This document shows, piece by piece, positions 1-8,927 of a DNA stretch of 64,000 bases. This DNA comes from Silvanigrella aquatica. GTDB taxonomy: Bacteria; Bdellovibrionota_B; Oligoflexia; Silvanigrellales; Silvanigrellaceae. The first letter of the stretch is position 1, and each line of letters opens with the position of its first letter. A model generated the notes under the pieces. It was not told the origin of the DNA and ran no database searches. It saw only the letters and a list, made by a program, of their open reading frames with translations. The position numbers and the translations under genes are program-made. Location: assembly GCF_001907975.1 (NCBI RefSeq), contig NZ_CP017834.1, positions 880,693 to 944,692 of the forward strand. The letters run 5' to 3'.

Positions 1-147
1 TTGTGTGTGTTGACAATACTTACATTTTCTTTGCTTCCATTTAAGCTTGTACAGCTTGAAAGTAAAAATATAAAATTTAAGCCAATGGCGAATTTACATG
101 TTATGAGTCTTTTCAATATCAATTCCTTTTTTATTATAAATTCGTAA
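1..147 (+). CDS. Possible C-terminal end of an unidentified protein (partial)
   Basis: The first forward frame is open from the window edge to a TAA at 145-147, giving 48 residues with a hydrophobic beginning and a polar middle. In DNA this AT-rich, an open stretch of this length at an edge can arise by chance. There is no recognisable domain. A short GGCATT/AATGCC inverted repeat at 153-166 follows the stop and could be part of a terminator. It may be the tail of a gene that starts outside the window. Confidence 0.3.
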   Translation: MCVLTILTFSLLPFKLVQLESKNIKFKPMANLHVMSLFNINSFFIINS

Positions 148-183
148 ATGAGGGCATTAAAATGCCTAACAATGAATGGGATG

Positions 184-1443
184 TTACCAGTGATAGGAGA
201 TAGCGAGCAAGTGTCTGCGTTCAACAATCTTGGTGGTTGTTGTGTTGTTAGGTTGTGGTAAAGTATCGTTCATTAAATAAGTTGAATATTCAATAGAAAA
301 TAATGCTAAACTCAACGAAGTTCCAAAAGTAGCTCCCCCTTCCATATAACCAGCTCTCAGGGCAAATCCTTGCTGAATAAGAACATTACCAAAAAACAAT
401 TCTGCACCTGCGTGAATTAAGCGGTTGGTGTCAATGCCATCAACTCCATAATTATTCCCATCAATTTGAATGGGTAAAGGATAAACATCTACAGATAATC
501 TTAAATTTACTTTAGATCCTGAAATTTTTCCTCTTGGAGTTAATGAAAAGCCGACGCGAACTTCTGTGGGATCGACATTGGAGGCGTTTGTAGTTGAATT
601 GCTTGAACCACCTGTACGAACGGAGCCGCACATGGTTTCAACATTTTGATTAATGGGATTAATATAATTATTAACACATCCTGTCGGAATATTTCTTAAG
701 GCCATGCCAAAAGTAGGAAACCAAAAATCTGCTGCTGTTATGGTAAAGCCTGCATCAAGTCCGACTCCGGTGGTTTGTTGGCCATTATTAGTAACGACAT
801 TCGCAAGATCATTTGTTGAGAAAATATTTGTTGTATCAAGTGTATTATTTTGATAATCAAGCCGGTAATTAGGACGTACGGAAAGCCCATAACGAAACAG
901 ACCCCTTTGAGTTGCTCCAGCGACTGCAAAAGCTCCTGAAACAGTAGTGGTTGAAACCGTATAAGCTTTTGTGGGATTGCTTGTGTCGACAAATGCCATT
1001 TTATTTTCACTGCGAATGGGAAAGCCAATTAAATAAGTTGCTGAGTTTTTAGCTCCCAGAATAATTTCTTCAAAGCTTTGAAATAAAAAATACGATTGTT
1101 TGCCGGGATTATTTTTAGCTGAATTGATAAAATCCGTACCCCAACCCGTGGGATCGCTATGCATATTGGACAGCATTTGTGTATTTCCACCGACTTCTGC
1201 ATCGAGAAGATTGATATCTTGCACAATTTTTTTAAGAGTGGGGTTCCGTGTTTCGCTTAAACCCGCAGGGTTATTAAAAACCGATGTTTCATCATTTGAG
1301 GTTGCCGTAAAAGCGCCTCCCATTCCTGAAGGGCGAACGCCATTCCAATTCGTGGGGATGCTTTCTGCAAAAACAGGATTGGGAATAATCAAAATTATGA
1401 TTATTAAATTTAATAAATTCTTTATGGAATAAATTTTTCGCAT
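184..1443 (-). CDS. Exported beta-barrel outer-membrane protein
   Basis: The 419-residue protein has a Sec signal peptide (hydrophobic core LLNLIIIILIIP, likely cleavage after VFA). The mature start GVRPSGMGGAFTATSNDETSVFNNPAGLSE is split here as GVRPSGMGGAFTA, then the motif NNPAGL. This is the N-terminal signature of FadL/TraF/PorV-like barrels. Alternating strands follow, and the chain ends in ERRHLLAISYHW with a terminal aromatic residue, as barrel proteins recognised by BamA usually do. The ATG at 1441-1443 is preferred because GGGA lies 9 bases upstream and the signal peptide starts there. An upstream in-frame TTG (1474-1476) would add 11 residues. It lies downstream of two membrane phosphatase-like genes on the same strand. 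The substrate is unknown. Confidence 0.75.
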   Translation of the reverse strand: MRKIYSIKNLLNLIIIILIIPNPVFAESIPTNWNGVRPSGMGGAFTATSNDETSVFNNPAGLSETRNPTLKKIVQDINLLDAEVGGNTQMLSNMHSDPTGWGTDFINSAKNNPGKQSYFLFQSFEEIILGAKNSATYLIGFPIRSENKMAFVDTSNPTKAYTVSTTTVSGAFAVAGATQRGLFRYGLSVRPNYRLDYQNNTLDTTNIFSTNDLANVVTNNGQQTTGVGLDAGFTITAADFWFPTFGMALRNIPTGCVNNYINPINQNVETMCGSVRTGGSSNSTTNASNVDPTEVRVGFSLTPRGKISGSKVNLRLSVDVYPLPIQIDGNNYGVDGIDTNRLIHAGAELFFGNVLIQQGFALRAGYMEGGATFGTSLSLALFSIEYSTYLMNDTLPQPNNTTTTKIVERRHLLAISYHW

Positions 1444-1533
1444 AAATTGCAATCCCACTTTTTGCATGAGTTTCAAAAGTGGTTATCGGCAAAGGTATAA
1501 TTCTATAAAATGAAAAACTTGCCTAAGACAAAT

Positions 1534-4251
1534 CTATAAAGGGGTGATAAAAAATCCGACTTTTGTTTTCTTGGATAAAGAAGGATCTTCAATATTTTTA
1601 CTTTCAAATGTATCGATGGCAGAAAAACTATCTTTAAGTTGTTTTTGACATTTTTTAGAATTTTTTTCATCAACAGAAAAAATTTCTTCAACATTATTGG
1701 AAGTCATGGAATCAAAGTAAAAAGAAATACTATCAGAAGGAACAAAATTTTTGCCAAAGTAAAAATGAGGTAGTGGTGTTAAGCTTCTTTTATATTGAAA
1801 ACTTCCTCCTAAAATACCTTCAATATTGGAATTATTTTCCAACTTATTTTCATTTTTCTGATACCAACTTAAATTTATATATTTATTTTTAATAGAGCAC
1901 GGAAAAAATTCAATGAGATTATTTGAAATCAGTTGGTATATAGGAAAATTGGAATGCACACTAAAAATGGAGTCTGAATTTGCAGTCCAATAAAAAGGAC
2001 TGCAATTATTTTCATCTGGTTTAATAGACATAGTATATTTTATATAGTTATTTTTTCTTGGTATCATATTTTGTTTTAATGCCTGATATTCATTAGGAGT
2101 TGTTTTTTCTAGCATGATTCCTGTAATGTCATTGTTATTACTTAATATGTTTCTTCCAATTGGGATCCCAACTGTGGACAGAAGTGTTGCAGAAATGTCA
2201 TTAATATTAATATTTTCGAAATTTAATGACATTTTTGGTATTAATCCTGGAATTTTAAAAATACCAGTTGCTAAAAATGATTTTTTACCATCATTTTTTT
2301 CAACAGGTATAAGGACAAAAATAATAGTTCGATGTTCAATTTTTCTCGCTTTAATTGTATCAATTATTTGTCCTATGGCTCTATCAATATAGGAAACAGT
2401 TGCTAATTCATCAATTTTTAAAGGATTAACTATGGAGGAAAATCCTAATGTTGTAATGGATTTTCCTAAATCTTTTAAAGTAGGTCTTATTAAATTTGTT
2501 TCTGTATCAAGTAAAATATGAGCTAAAAATCGTGACTGCTGATTTTCTGATGTCCAATTTTGAAAAGCTTCTATAACTCGTGGAATATATAAGTCTTGAT
2601 TGTTGATTAAGAGAAATTCATTAGTGCCCCAATCGGGAACATTGTCTATATTTTGTGCTACATTCCCAAGATATTTAGAAATTATGGGAAAATCCTTTGC
2701 CGTTAAGGGAGCCGCAATTCCTTTGGGGTTTGTTTTAAAAATAGCATCTAATCCTGAGGCAGGAATATTGCGATCGTCAATTTGAATATTCTTTTTTGCA
2801 AAAGTCCAATCGTTTCTTTCAAGCCATCTTCCATAGATTGATGTAAATTCCGAAGAATCAGAAATATTTTTATTAAAGTAATAGGACTCAGGATGAGAAA
2901 TTCCTACAATATTATATCCATACTTTCTCAGTTCTTGGTATATGTTTTTTGATTTATATTCATTAATTTCTTCTTTTGAAATAAAAATATTTTCTGAATT
3001 TAAGAAATTATGATCTGAAAAAATAAATTTTCTAAAGTTTTCGCTTGTATTATCAGAGATTGAGATTGATTTTGAAAAAATAACGGATTGATCCATGATA
3101 GACGATAATGAAGGAGCAATATGATTGAATATTTTTTTATTTTTTAAAATATTTTCAGAAATTTTTGGCGTTTGAATATATAAAATATTATAACCAAAAG
3201 CGGTCGTATAGGAATCATTGGTAATAAGCTGAGGATTTGAAGATTGTTTTAAAGGGTCTTGAACAGTTTCTTCTGTCTTTTTAGCTTGTGACTTTATATT
3301 ATTTTGAGGATGATTTTGTAAAACTTCCTCAGGTTTTATTTCATCTGGAATTTTATCATCATCAAATTCATCATTATCATTATTGTCATCATTAGAATTT
3401 ATATTTTCTTTTTTTGGGTTTGTAATTATTAATGATTTATTTGGCATCCAAAATTGACTGGAATTAGAAACACGAATGGGTGAACGCCCGGTGTGATCGA
3501 TATGATTTACATTGGCATTTAGAATATAAAAACTTGAAGAAACACTCATAATTCTTATACTCGCTGCCGTCGAGTCATTAATAGGAATTGAGATTTTAAT
3601 TCTTTTTTGAACGTCATCATCGGTAAATGATTTTGCCCAAACATATTGACCTAAATTAATACGAATACTTCCAGGAGATAAAAGAAATAAATTAAAACTA
3701 AATGATCTTCTCCCTTTAACAACTGGAATAGTTGCTTTAATTTCTTCTCCTCCAAGTAAAAGTACTCCTTCGCTTATGGAGCTCCAATGATAACTTGGAA
3801 AAATAACAGAAGAAGATTTGCGAATAAAATTGGGATTATTCGGATTATAAAATACTTTTCTTCCAGGTAAAACAGGCCACAAAAAGGACGTGTCGTCGGG
3901 TGCTGTGATATATCTCGAGTTTGAAATTTCTGCATTTGCATCTAAAAACAAATCATAAATGGGGATGTTTAAATTTTCCATTCGTTGGAGTTGTTTTTCC
4001 ATTCTGCGCATTTGCTCAGCCTTTGCATATCTTCTTAATTTTCTTCTTTCTAGTAATTCTTGCTCTAGTGCCGACATCGGCCAAGGAGCAATGAGTCTTG
4101 AAAAATGCGCATTATTAAAATTAGCTGTTACAGATTGTATTGGGTAAAAGGAAATAATACTTAAAAATATCATTATTAAACATAGTAATATAAGTGATGA
4201 AATAATAATATAAATTGACCATTTTGAAAGTCTAGAAGAACGAGGTGGCAT
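1534..4251 (-). CDS. Membrane-anchored alkaline phosphatase/sulfatase-like protein
   Basis: The 905-residue protein has one N-terminal membrane segment (about residues 12-35), a basic coiled-coil-like stretch (RRKLRRYAKAEQMRR), and a beta-rich periplasmic part. An Asp/Asn/Glu-rich low-complexity linker covers about residues 275-330. From about residue 353 (NILYIQTPKISENIL) to 690 the pattern resembles the alkaline phosphatase/sulfatase fold: an opening hydrophobic strand, SYIDRAIGQIIDTIK, a TIIFVLIPVE strand, and a late DISATLLSTVGIP segment. The usual metal-binding DxD and HG..H motifs are not clear, so it may be inactive or divergent. It begins 10 bases after the stop of the related upstream gene, so the two are probably co-transcribed. 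Phosphoglycerol or phosphoethanolamine transferase activity is possible but unproven. Confidence 0.6.
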   Translation of the reverse strand: MPPRSSRLSKWSIYIIISSLILLCLIMIFLSIISFYPIQSVTANFNNAHFSRLIAPWPMSALEQELLERRKLRRYAKAEQMRRMEKQLQRMENLNIPIYDLFLDANAEISNSRYITAPDDTSFLWPVLPGRKVFYNPNNPNFIRKSSSVIFPSYHWSSISEGVLLLGGEEIKATIPVVKGRRSFSFNLFLLSPGSIRINLGQYVWAKSFTDDDVQKRIKISIPINDSTAASIRIMSVSSSFYILNANVNHIDHTGRSPIRVSNSSQFWMPNKSLIITNPKKENINSNDDNNDNDEFDDDKIPDEIKPEEVLQNHPQNNIKSQAKKTEETVQDPLKQSSNPQLITNDSYTTAFGYNILYIQTPKISENILKNKKIFNHIAPSLSSIMDQSVIFSKSISISDNTSENFRKFIFSDHNFLNSENIFISKEEINEYKSKNIYQELRKYGYNIVGISHPESYYFNKNISDSSEFTSIYGRWLERNDWTFAKKNIQIDDRNIPASGLDAIFKTNPKGIAAPLTAKDFPIISKYLGNVAQNIDNVPDWGTNEFLLINNQDLYIPRVIEAFQNWTSENQQSRFLAHILLDTETNLIRPTLKDLGKSITTLGFSSIVNPLKIDELATVSYIDRAIGQIIDTIKARKIEHRTIIFVLIPVEKNDGKKSFLATGIFKIPGLIPKMSLNFENININDISATLLSTVGIPIGRNILSNNNDITGIMLEKTTPNEYQALKQNMIPRKNNYIKYTMSIKPDENNCSPFYWTANSDSIFSVHSNFPIYQLISNNLIEFFPCSIKNKYINLSWYQKNENKLENNSNIEGILGGSFQYKRSLTPLPHFYFGKNFVPSDSISFYFDSMTSNNVEEIFSVDEKNSKKCQKQLKDSFSAIDTFESKNIEDPSLSKKTKVGFFITPL

Positions 4252-4261
4252 AATCTAAGAC

Positions 4262-6157
4262 CTATTTTATTGAAAAATTAATATAAGAATAAAATTTATT
4301 TTTAACTTCATTACCATAAACTTTAATAAATTGTTCTCTTTCTGAATCCGTTAATGTTAAATAAGGCATACTGGGATCAGGATTTATTTTAAATACGTCA
4401 AACTGCTTAAAAAATTCATTATAATTCACTTCACTTTTTAAAGATTTTGTTTGACTGGTAGCGTCATTTTCAATTTTTTTAGGTTTTTTCTCGTAAGGAC
4501 TGAATATTTGATAGTTTATGTTTTTAAATGAATTCTTTTGGAAATATAAATTATTATTAAAAATATTTTCTTTTTTTAATGTTAAATATGTTGCTTTTTT
4601 AGGGCTTTGGCATATCACGCCATATTTTATTTGATTTCGAATGGCAAGTAAGTAATCTTTTTTTATGTTCGGATAATTATCATGTTTTGAGTTTATGGTA
4701 TCTAATAAAAAATAATTAGCCTTATGAGTAAAATTTTTAGTACTATTTAAATTGTAGTCTAAAGCAATGGGGTTACAGCTATAAATAGATGATTTTTTAA
4801 TAAACTGTTGGTTGATAATTTCAGGATACATAAGCAAGTTTTGAAAGTCTGAATTGGAATATCCCTTGCCAAATTCAAGCATATTTTCTTTTTGGCTATA
4901 AGGCATGACCATAATATTTTCATGCCCTGAATCTTTTAAAGCTTGTATTGCTTTAGATAAATAGATATCTATGCTTTTAAGGTTTCTTTCAAATTCTTCT
5001 TTAGTAATATTTTGTGGCCACTCAATGGAGTGGAAGAATCCATTTTCATTAATATCTTCCATTTCTGTTAAAAATAATAAAAAATTTTCCTTATTTTTAT
5101 CTATATTTGTAATTTTTTTAGCATAGGAAAGGAGAAGATGGCTATTAATATTTGTTAAATTATCCCACTTCCATGCTGGAAATATAGGTGTTATAAAACC
5201 AATTTTATAGAATATTAAGAAATGAGGTTGTGATAATGCGATTCTATTTAAAAATATATTTGTCCAGCTTGCATTTAAATACTCATTCATAGAATCTTTT
5301 TGAAAAATATTATTAAAATTAGTTAGATTTTTTCCATTAATACCAATAAAATTTTTTGTTTTAAAATTTTTTTTCAAATATTTATCGATATAATTTTCAT
5401 TATGAAATTGAATGGGTGCAGGAATAAAAAGTCTTTCGTCTGCAAAATAAACTTCATCTAAGATGGATGCTGTGATAAGTTCTTTTTTTGAAGAATATAA
5501 AAGCCATGTATTTTCATTACTTAAAATTGATTTTGTTTCAGAAAAAGAATCCTTATACATGAGTAATTTTTGTGGCATTAAAAAAACAAACTTTGCATTT
5601 GGATTTAAATCTTTGGCCGCTGTTTTCCATTTAGAATAAATTTCAGATGATTTGATTTCAAATAATTCTTTATGAATTTTTTGTTGCATTTCATAAATTT
5701 TAGAGCTGCTTCTAAACCAATTACGCATATATTGTGGTGCAGCGCTAGTACTGACAAGCAAAGCAGCTAGATGCGATATAATACAAAAAAGAATAGGAAA
5801 ATAGGTTGAAGAATAAATGAGAATAACGGGTTTTTGACCTTTGCGACTTCTTTTTTCAACTTGAATTTTCATGATTATTTTTAAAATAATAGCTGGAATA
5901 GAAACTATAGCACCTAATAATCCAGAAAAAAATAAAATTCCTAAAAGTACAAATGTAAACGATAGAGAAATTTGCCAGGAAGAAAAAAAGAATAATCTCG
6001 ATTTTTCACCGTATTCAGGGTTATAAGCTATTATAAAACATATTATGGAAAATATAATCCAAAAAAACGAGGAAAATAGAATGTATCTCCATAATACTGT
6101 AATAAAAGAAGTCGTTTTTTCTGCTTTCCTTACCATTGGACTTCTTGTTCGGAACAT
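4262..6157 (-). CDS. Polytopic membrane protein with alkaline phosphatase-like periplasmic domain
   Basis: The 631-residue protein has about four N-terminal membrane segments between residues 20 and 140 (WIIFSIICFIIAY, LSFTFVLLGILFF, then two more). A large soluble part follows. Around residues 350-430, LLFLTEMEDINENGF and IDIYLSKAIQALKDSG recall the central part of sulfatase/alkaline phosphatase folds, but the metal ligands are not obvious. GGAG lies about 9 bases before the ATG. It is the first gene of an apparent operon with the 905-residue relative and the beta-barrel protein. The topology is like LtaS/EptA-type enzymes, which suggests an envelope-modifying role; this is inference. Confidence 0.55.
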   Translation of the reverse strand: MFRTRSPMVRKAEKTTSFITVLWRYILFSSFFWIIFSIICFIIAYNPEYGEKSRLFFFSSWQISLSFTFVLLGILFFSGLLGAIVSIPAIILKIIMKIQVEKRSRKGQKPVILIYSSTYFPILFCIISHLAALLVSTSAAPQYMRNWFRSSSKIYEMQQKIHKELFEIKSSEIYSKWKTAAKDLNPNAKFVFLMPQKLLMYKDSFSETKSILSNENTWLLYSSKKELITASILDEVYFADERLFIPAPIQFHNENYIDKYLKKNFKTKNFIGINGKNLTNFNNIFQKDSMNEYLNASWTNIFLNRIALSQPHFLIFYKIGFITPIFPAWKWDNLTNINSHLLLSYAKKITNIDKNKENFLLFLTEMEDINENGFFHSIEWPQNITKEEFERNLKSIDIYLSKAIQALKDSGHENIMVMPYSQKENMLEFGKGYSNSDFQNLLMYPEIINQQFIKKSSIYSCNPIALDYNLNSTKNFTHKANYFLLDTINSKHDNYPNIKKDYLLAIRNQIKYGVICQSPKKATYLTLKKENIFNNNLYFQKNSFKNINYQIFSPYEKKPKKIENDATSQTKSLKSEVNYNEFFKQFDVFKINPDPSMPYLTLTDSEREQFIKVYGNEVKNKFYSYINFSIK

Positions 6158-6413
6158 TGAATATCACTCCAAATAATTTGATCTAAATATAAGCATTAAG
6201 AGACTTTATTTATTACCGTCTGATCTTTGATTCCTACAATTCATGACTGTATCATATCATGTTTAAAAGAAAATTTTCCTTGGAAGTGACAATCTTGTGT
6301 TTAAGAGATTGCTTGTCAGGGCAAAATGTGTAGAGTGCAGTTTGCCTCAAGTGATATCTAACGGCTCGCTCATGAAAACACTCAAGTAGATATCCTAACT
6401 TACTGATATCAGG

Positions 6414-7496
6414 ATGATTCTTGCAATGAATATGCATAAAAATGAAGCCAATCTTTGGCTAACCCATGTGAGTAAAGACTTTTTTCCTATTTGGAAGGAA
6501 CGGATTGCTAAGTTTGGGGGTACAGAATTTAAGTCTTTAGGACACAATTTTTATAGTGTTTTATTGGATAAATCTTTTACGAAAGAAAATAAAACGGAAA
6601 CAATATTCTCGAGGTATTGGCTTCCTGTTCAGTATATGTGGCCCACCAAATCAACTCAAAGCGGCTATATTGAAAAGTGCGCTCAGGGCGTTGCTGCAAA
6701 ATTTTCTGATCATAAATTTACAAATGTCGTTGTTTTCTCCTTGGATCGTAAGGATCAATCCCTTGCCTCTAATTTACGTGGACGTCTGTTACAAGTGGTT
6801 AAGGATAAAATCACCAAAGTAACTTCACCTAAATTATTAACGGAATGGACAAAAAAACCGAACATGCAGCCCGCACGTAATACAACTTTAGTCGTTGCTA
6901 TTTCCGAAAAATGCACTTGGGCAGGTATTACCACACCACAGGAGGCAGGAAGTTATTTTGCGGGAGGCAGGCGTTATATTGGTGTGTCAAACGAGAAAAT
7001 TGCCAGTCGTGCCGCTGCTAAATTTGTTGAGAGTCTTGAAAATTTACAGCTCAATGACATTAATTTAAGCCAAGCTAAAAAATGGTTGGAATTAGGGGCT
7101 GCTCCCGGTGGCATTACCCATGAACTTTCCGAGCGTCAGTGCGAAATTTGGGCTGTGGATAAAGCAGATCTCGATAAAAATTTACTTAAAAAACAAAATG
7201 TTCATTTTTACAAAATGGATGCAAGAGATTTTAAGGAAAGAATTCATGTCGACTCCATTTTTTGTGATTTAAATGGTCCTTCGCCTCTTTCTGCGGATAT
7301 TTGTGCAGATAAATCTGTTTATTTAAATAAAAATGGAATTATTATTTATACATTTAAAATTCACTCCGTAGAAAAGTTTAATGATGATTTTGAATACATT
7401 GTAAACTCTTTTAAAAATAAAGCATGTAAATTCCTTTATGCATACCATTTGTATAATAACAAACAAGAAATCACACTCTTTTTTAAAAAGCAGTAA
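6414..7496 (+). CDS. RlmM-like FtsJ-family rRNA 2'-O-methyltransferase
   Basis: The 360-residue protein has an N-terminal THUMP-like region (to about 190) and a C-terminal Rossmann methyltransferase. Motif I is WLELGAAPGGITHEL, as in FtsJ/RlmM, where the E. coli enzyme methylates C2498 of 23S rRNA. WAVDKADL is the SAM-binding acidic strand, FCDLNGPSP is motif IV, and TFKIHS and QEITLFF supply the later Lys and Glu of the K-D-K-E set. Length is close to E. coli RlmM (366). The start is uncertain: ATG at 6414, 6426 or 6432 are in frame, and AGGA at 6411-6414 fits 6426 best. The yigZ-like gene starts 3 bases after its stop. Confidence 0.7.
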   Translation: MILAMNMHKNEANLWLTHVSKDFFPIWKERIAKFGGTEFKSLGHNFYSVLLDKSFTKENKTETIFSRYWLPVQYMWPTKSTQSGYIEKCAQGVAAKFSDHKFTNVVVFSLDRKDQSLASNLRGRLLQVVKDKITKVTSPKLLTEWTKKPNMQPARNTTLVVAISEKCTWAGITTPQEAGSYFAGGRRYIGVSNEKIASRAAAKFVESLENLQLNDINLSQAKKWLELGAAPGGITHELSERQCEIWAVDKADLDKNLLKKQNVHFYKMDARDFKERIHVDSIFCDLNGPSPLSADICADKSVYLNKNGIIIYTFKIHSVEKFNDDFEYIVNSFKNKACKFLYAYHLYNNKQEITLFFKKQ

Positions 7497-7499
7497 TTT

Positions 7500-8132
7500 A
7501 TGATTTCTTGTTATAAAACCTTAGCAATAAATTCGACAAGTGAAATTGTGATTGAAAAATCAAAATTTATTGCAACTCTGAAAAGGGTTACAAACGAGGA
7601 TGAGGTTAGCTTTTTTTTTAGTCAAATTAAAAAAAAATATTGGGACGCTACTCATAATTGTACGGCACATATTTTAACATCGGGAATTGTACGTTCCAGT
7701 GATGATGGAGAGCCTTCTGGAACAGCGGGTAAGCCCATTTTAGAGTGTTTAAAAAAAACTGATTTAAAAAATGTTGCTGTTGTTATTACCCGTTACTTTG
7801 GTGGAATCAAACTAGGTTCGGGCGGGCTCATCCGTGCTTATACTGCTGCAACGCAAAACGGGATTAAATATTCAGGAATTGTCGAATTCAAATCTCATCA
7901 ATCCTTTGTTTTAAGCATAGAATATTCGCAGTGGGATAAGTTAGAAAATTTTTTGAAAATAAATAAGATAAAGTATGAAAAGCCTAACTTTACAGATAAA
8001 GTCACTGTAAAATTTTTTACTCAAAATGGTGATGAGATATTAAATCATATTCGAAATTTATTTAATAGTAATATTGAATATCATGAAGAAAATGGGGAAT
8101 TTATAGAGATTCCGTTATTGTCACCGATTTGA
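7500..8132 (+). CDS. yigZ: YigZ/IMPACT family protein
   Basis: The 210-residue protein matches the UPF0029/IMPACT family throughout. SKFIATL opens the domain, followed by ATHNCTAHIL, then SSDDGEPSGTAGKPIL, and the family signature TRYFGGIKLGSGGLIRAY. The last 70 residues form the ferredoxin-like DUF1949 domain. Bacterial YigZ proteins are thought to bind nucleic acids or act in translation, but their role is not settled. The gene starts 3 bases after the methyltransferase stop and should be co-transcribed with it. Its final 32 bases overlap the 3' end of the convergent cyclophilin gene. Confidence 0.85.
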   Translation: MISCYKTLAINSTSEIVIEKSKFIATLKRVTNEDEVSFFFSQIKKKYWDATHNCTAHILTSGIVRSSDDGEPSGTAGKPILECLKKTDLKNVAVVITRYFGGIKLGSGGLIRAYTAATQNGIKYSGIVEFKSHQSFVLSIEYSQWDKLENFLKINKIKYEKPNFTDKVTVKFFTQNGDEILNHIRNLFNSNIEYHEENGEFIEIPLLSPI

Positions 8133-8814
8133 TTAAGGCCTCTTCTGGAAAAAAAGGAACATTATACATTCCTTCTCTTTGACCAATTTTTTGTTTTGCA
8201 ATTTTTTGAACAATATCCATTCCCACAATCACTTTTCCAAAAACAGTATAGCCTTCCTGTTCTTTTGTATAATCAAGGTTTGTATTATTTGTTAAGTTAA
8301 TAAAAAATTGAGAGGTGGCTGTATCGGGAAAGTTAGGTTTTCGCGCCATAGCAATGGTTCCTGCTAAATTTTTTAATCCGAGGGAGGACATGTTTTTTAT
8401 AGGAGTGCTCGTGTTTGGTTTCAGATTAAAATTCGTGTCATAGCCTCCACCCTGAATAATAAAACCATCAATGATGCGATGAAATATAGTATTATTGTAA
8501 TAACCTGCTTTGACATAGTTTAAGAAATTGTTTACGGTTGTTGGATCTTTCTCTTTAAATAGATCGAGTTTAATTTTACCTAAACTTGTAATCATAACAA
8601 CTTCAACATCGCCTTTTGGAACTGTCGGCTCTGCATTTGTTTGATTTTTTTGTTGATTTTGTTGCTTTGATGTTTTTGTCGATTTCTTCTTTTTTTCCAT
8701 TTTATTTTGAGCGACCGGTTCTTGAGTATTTTCAACAATACCATAAGAAGAAAGTGCGACAAAAATAAAAGGTAAATTTAAAGTAAGTAAGATTATTTTA
8801 AATTTGTAATTCAT
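8101..8814 (-). CDS. Exported cyclophilin-type peptidyl-prolyl cis-trans isomerase
   Basis: The 237-residue protein has an N-terminal signal sequence (FKIILLTLNLPFIFVALSSYG). A Lys/Gln/Thr-rich linker (about residues 40-65) leads to a cyclophilin domain. The catalytic signature IFHRIIDGFIIQGGG, TIAMARKP and ATSQFFINLTNN are intact. It probably assists folding of exported proteins in the periplasm. AAGGAG sits 8 bases before the ATG. It converges on the yigZ-like gene with a 32-bp overlap of coding ends. The upstream region (8815-8927) is shared with the divergent nuclease gene. Confidence 0.88.
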   Translation of the reverse strand: MNYKFKIILLTLNLPFIFVALSSYGIVENTQEPVAQNKMEKKKKSTKTSKQQNQQKNQTNAEPTVPKGDVEVVMITSLGKIKLDLFKEKDPTTVNNFLNYVKAGYYNNTIFHRIIDGFIIQGGGYDTNFNLKPNTSTPIKNMSSLGLKNLAGTIAMARKPNFPDTATSQFFINLTNNTNLDYTKEQEGYTVFGKVIVGMDIVQKIAKQKIGQREGMYNVPFFPEEALIKSVTITESL

Positions 8815-8927
8815 AGCGAAAATCTCCTTTTTTCTTCTCCTTATGAGGAGATAGTTCTAGTTTAAAGGATTATGAGTTAAAAACGAAGATATTTCTTATT
8901 TTTTAATTTTTTTAGAGGATGTGTGAG

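Noticed and set aside
152..167. Short GGCATT/AATGCC hairpin as terminator of the barrel gene
   Set aside because: The 6-bp stem has a 2-base loop and no T-run on the minus strand, so it is not convincing as a terminator.
738..1226. Open frames on the minus strand inside the beta-barrel gene
   Set aside because: They lie in other frames of a well-supported gene with a signal peptide and barrel features, and lack ribosome binding sites.
6252..6437. 61-residue minus-strand open frame before the RlmM-like gene
   Set aside because: It overlaps the methyltransferase start, has no ribosome binding site and no protein-like features. The GGCAAA/TTTGCC repeat at 6320-6346 in the same stretch is too weak to call.
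8836..8851. TCTCCT/AGGAGA inverted repeat between the cyclophilin and nuclease genes
   Set aside because: It mostly reflects ribosome-binding-like purine runs; six pairs with no further support.
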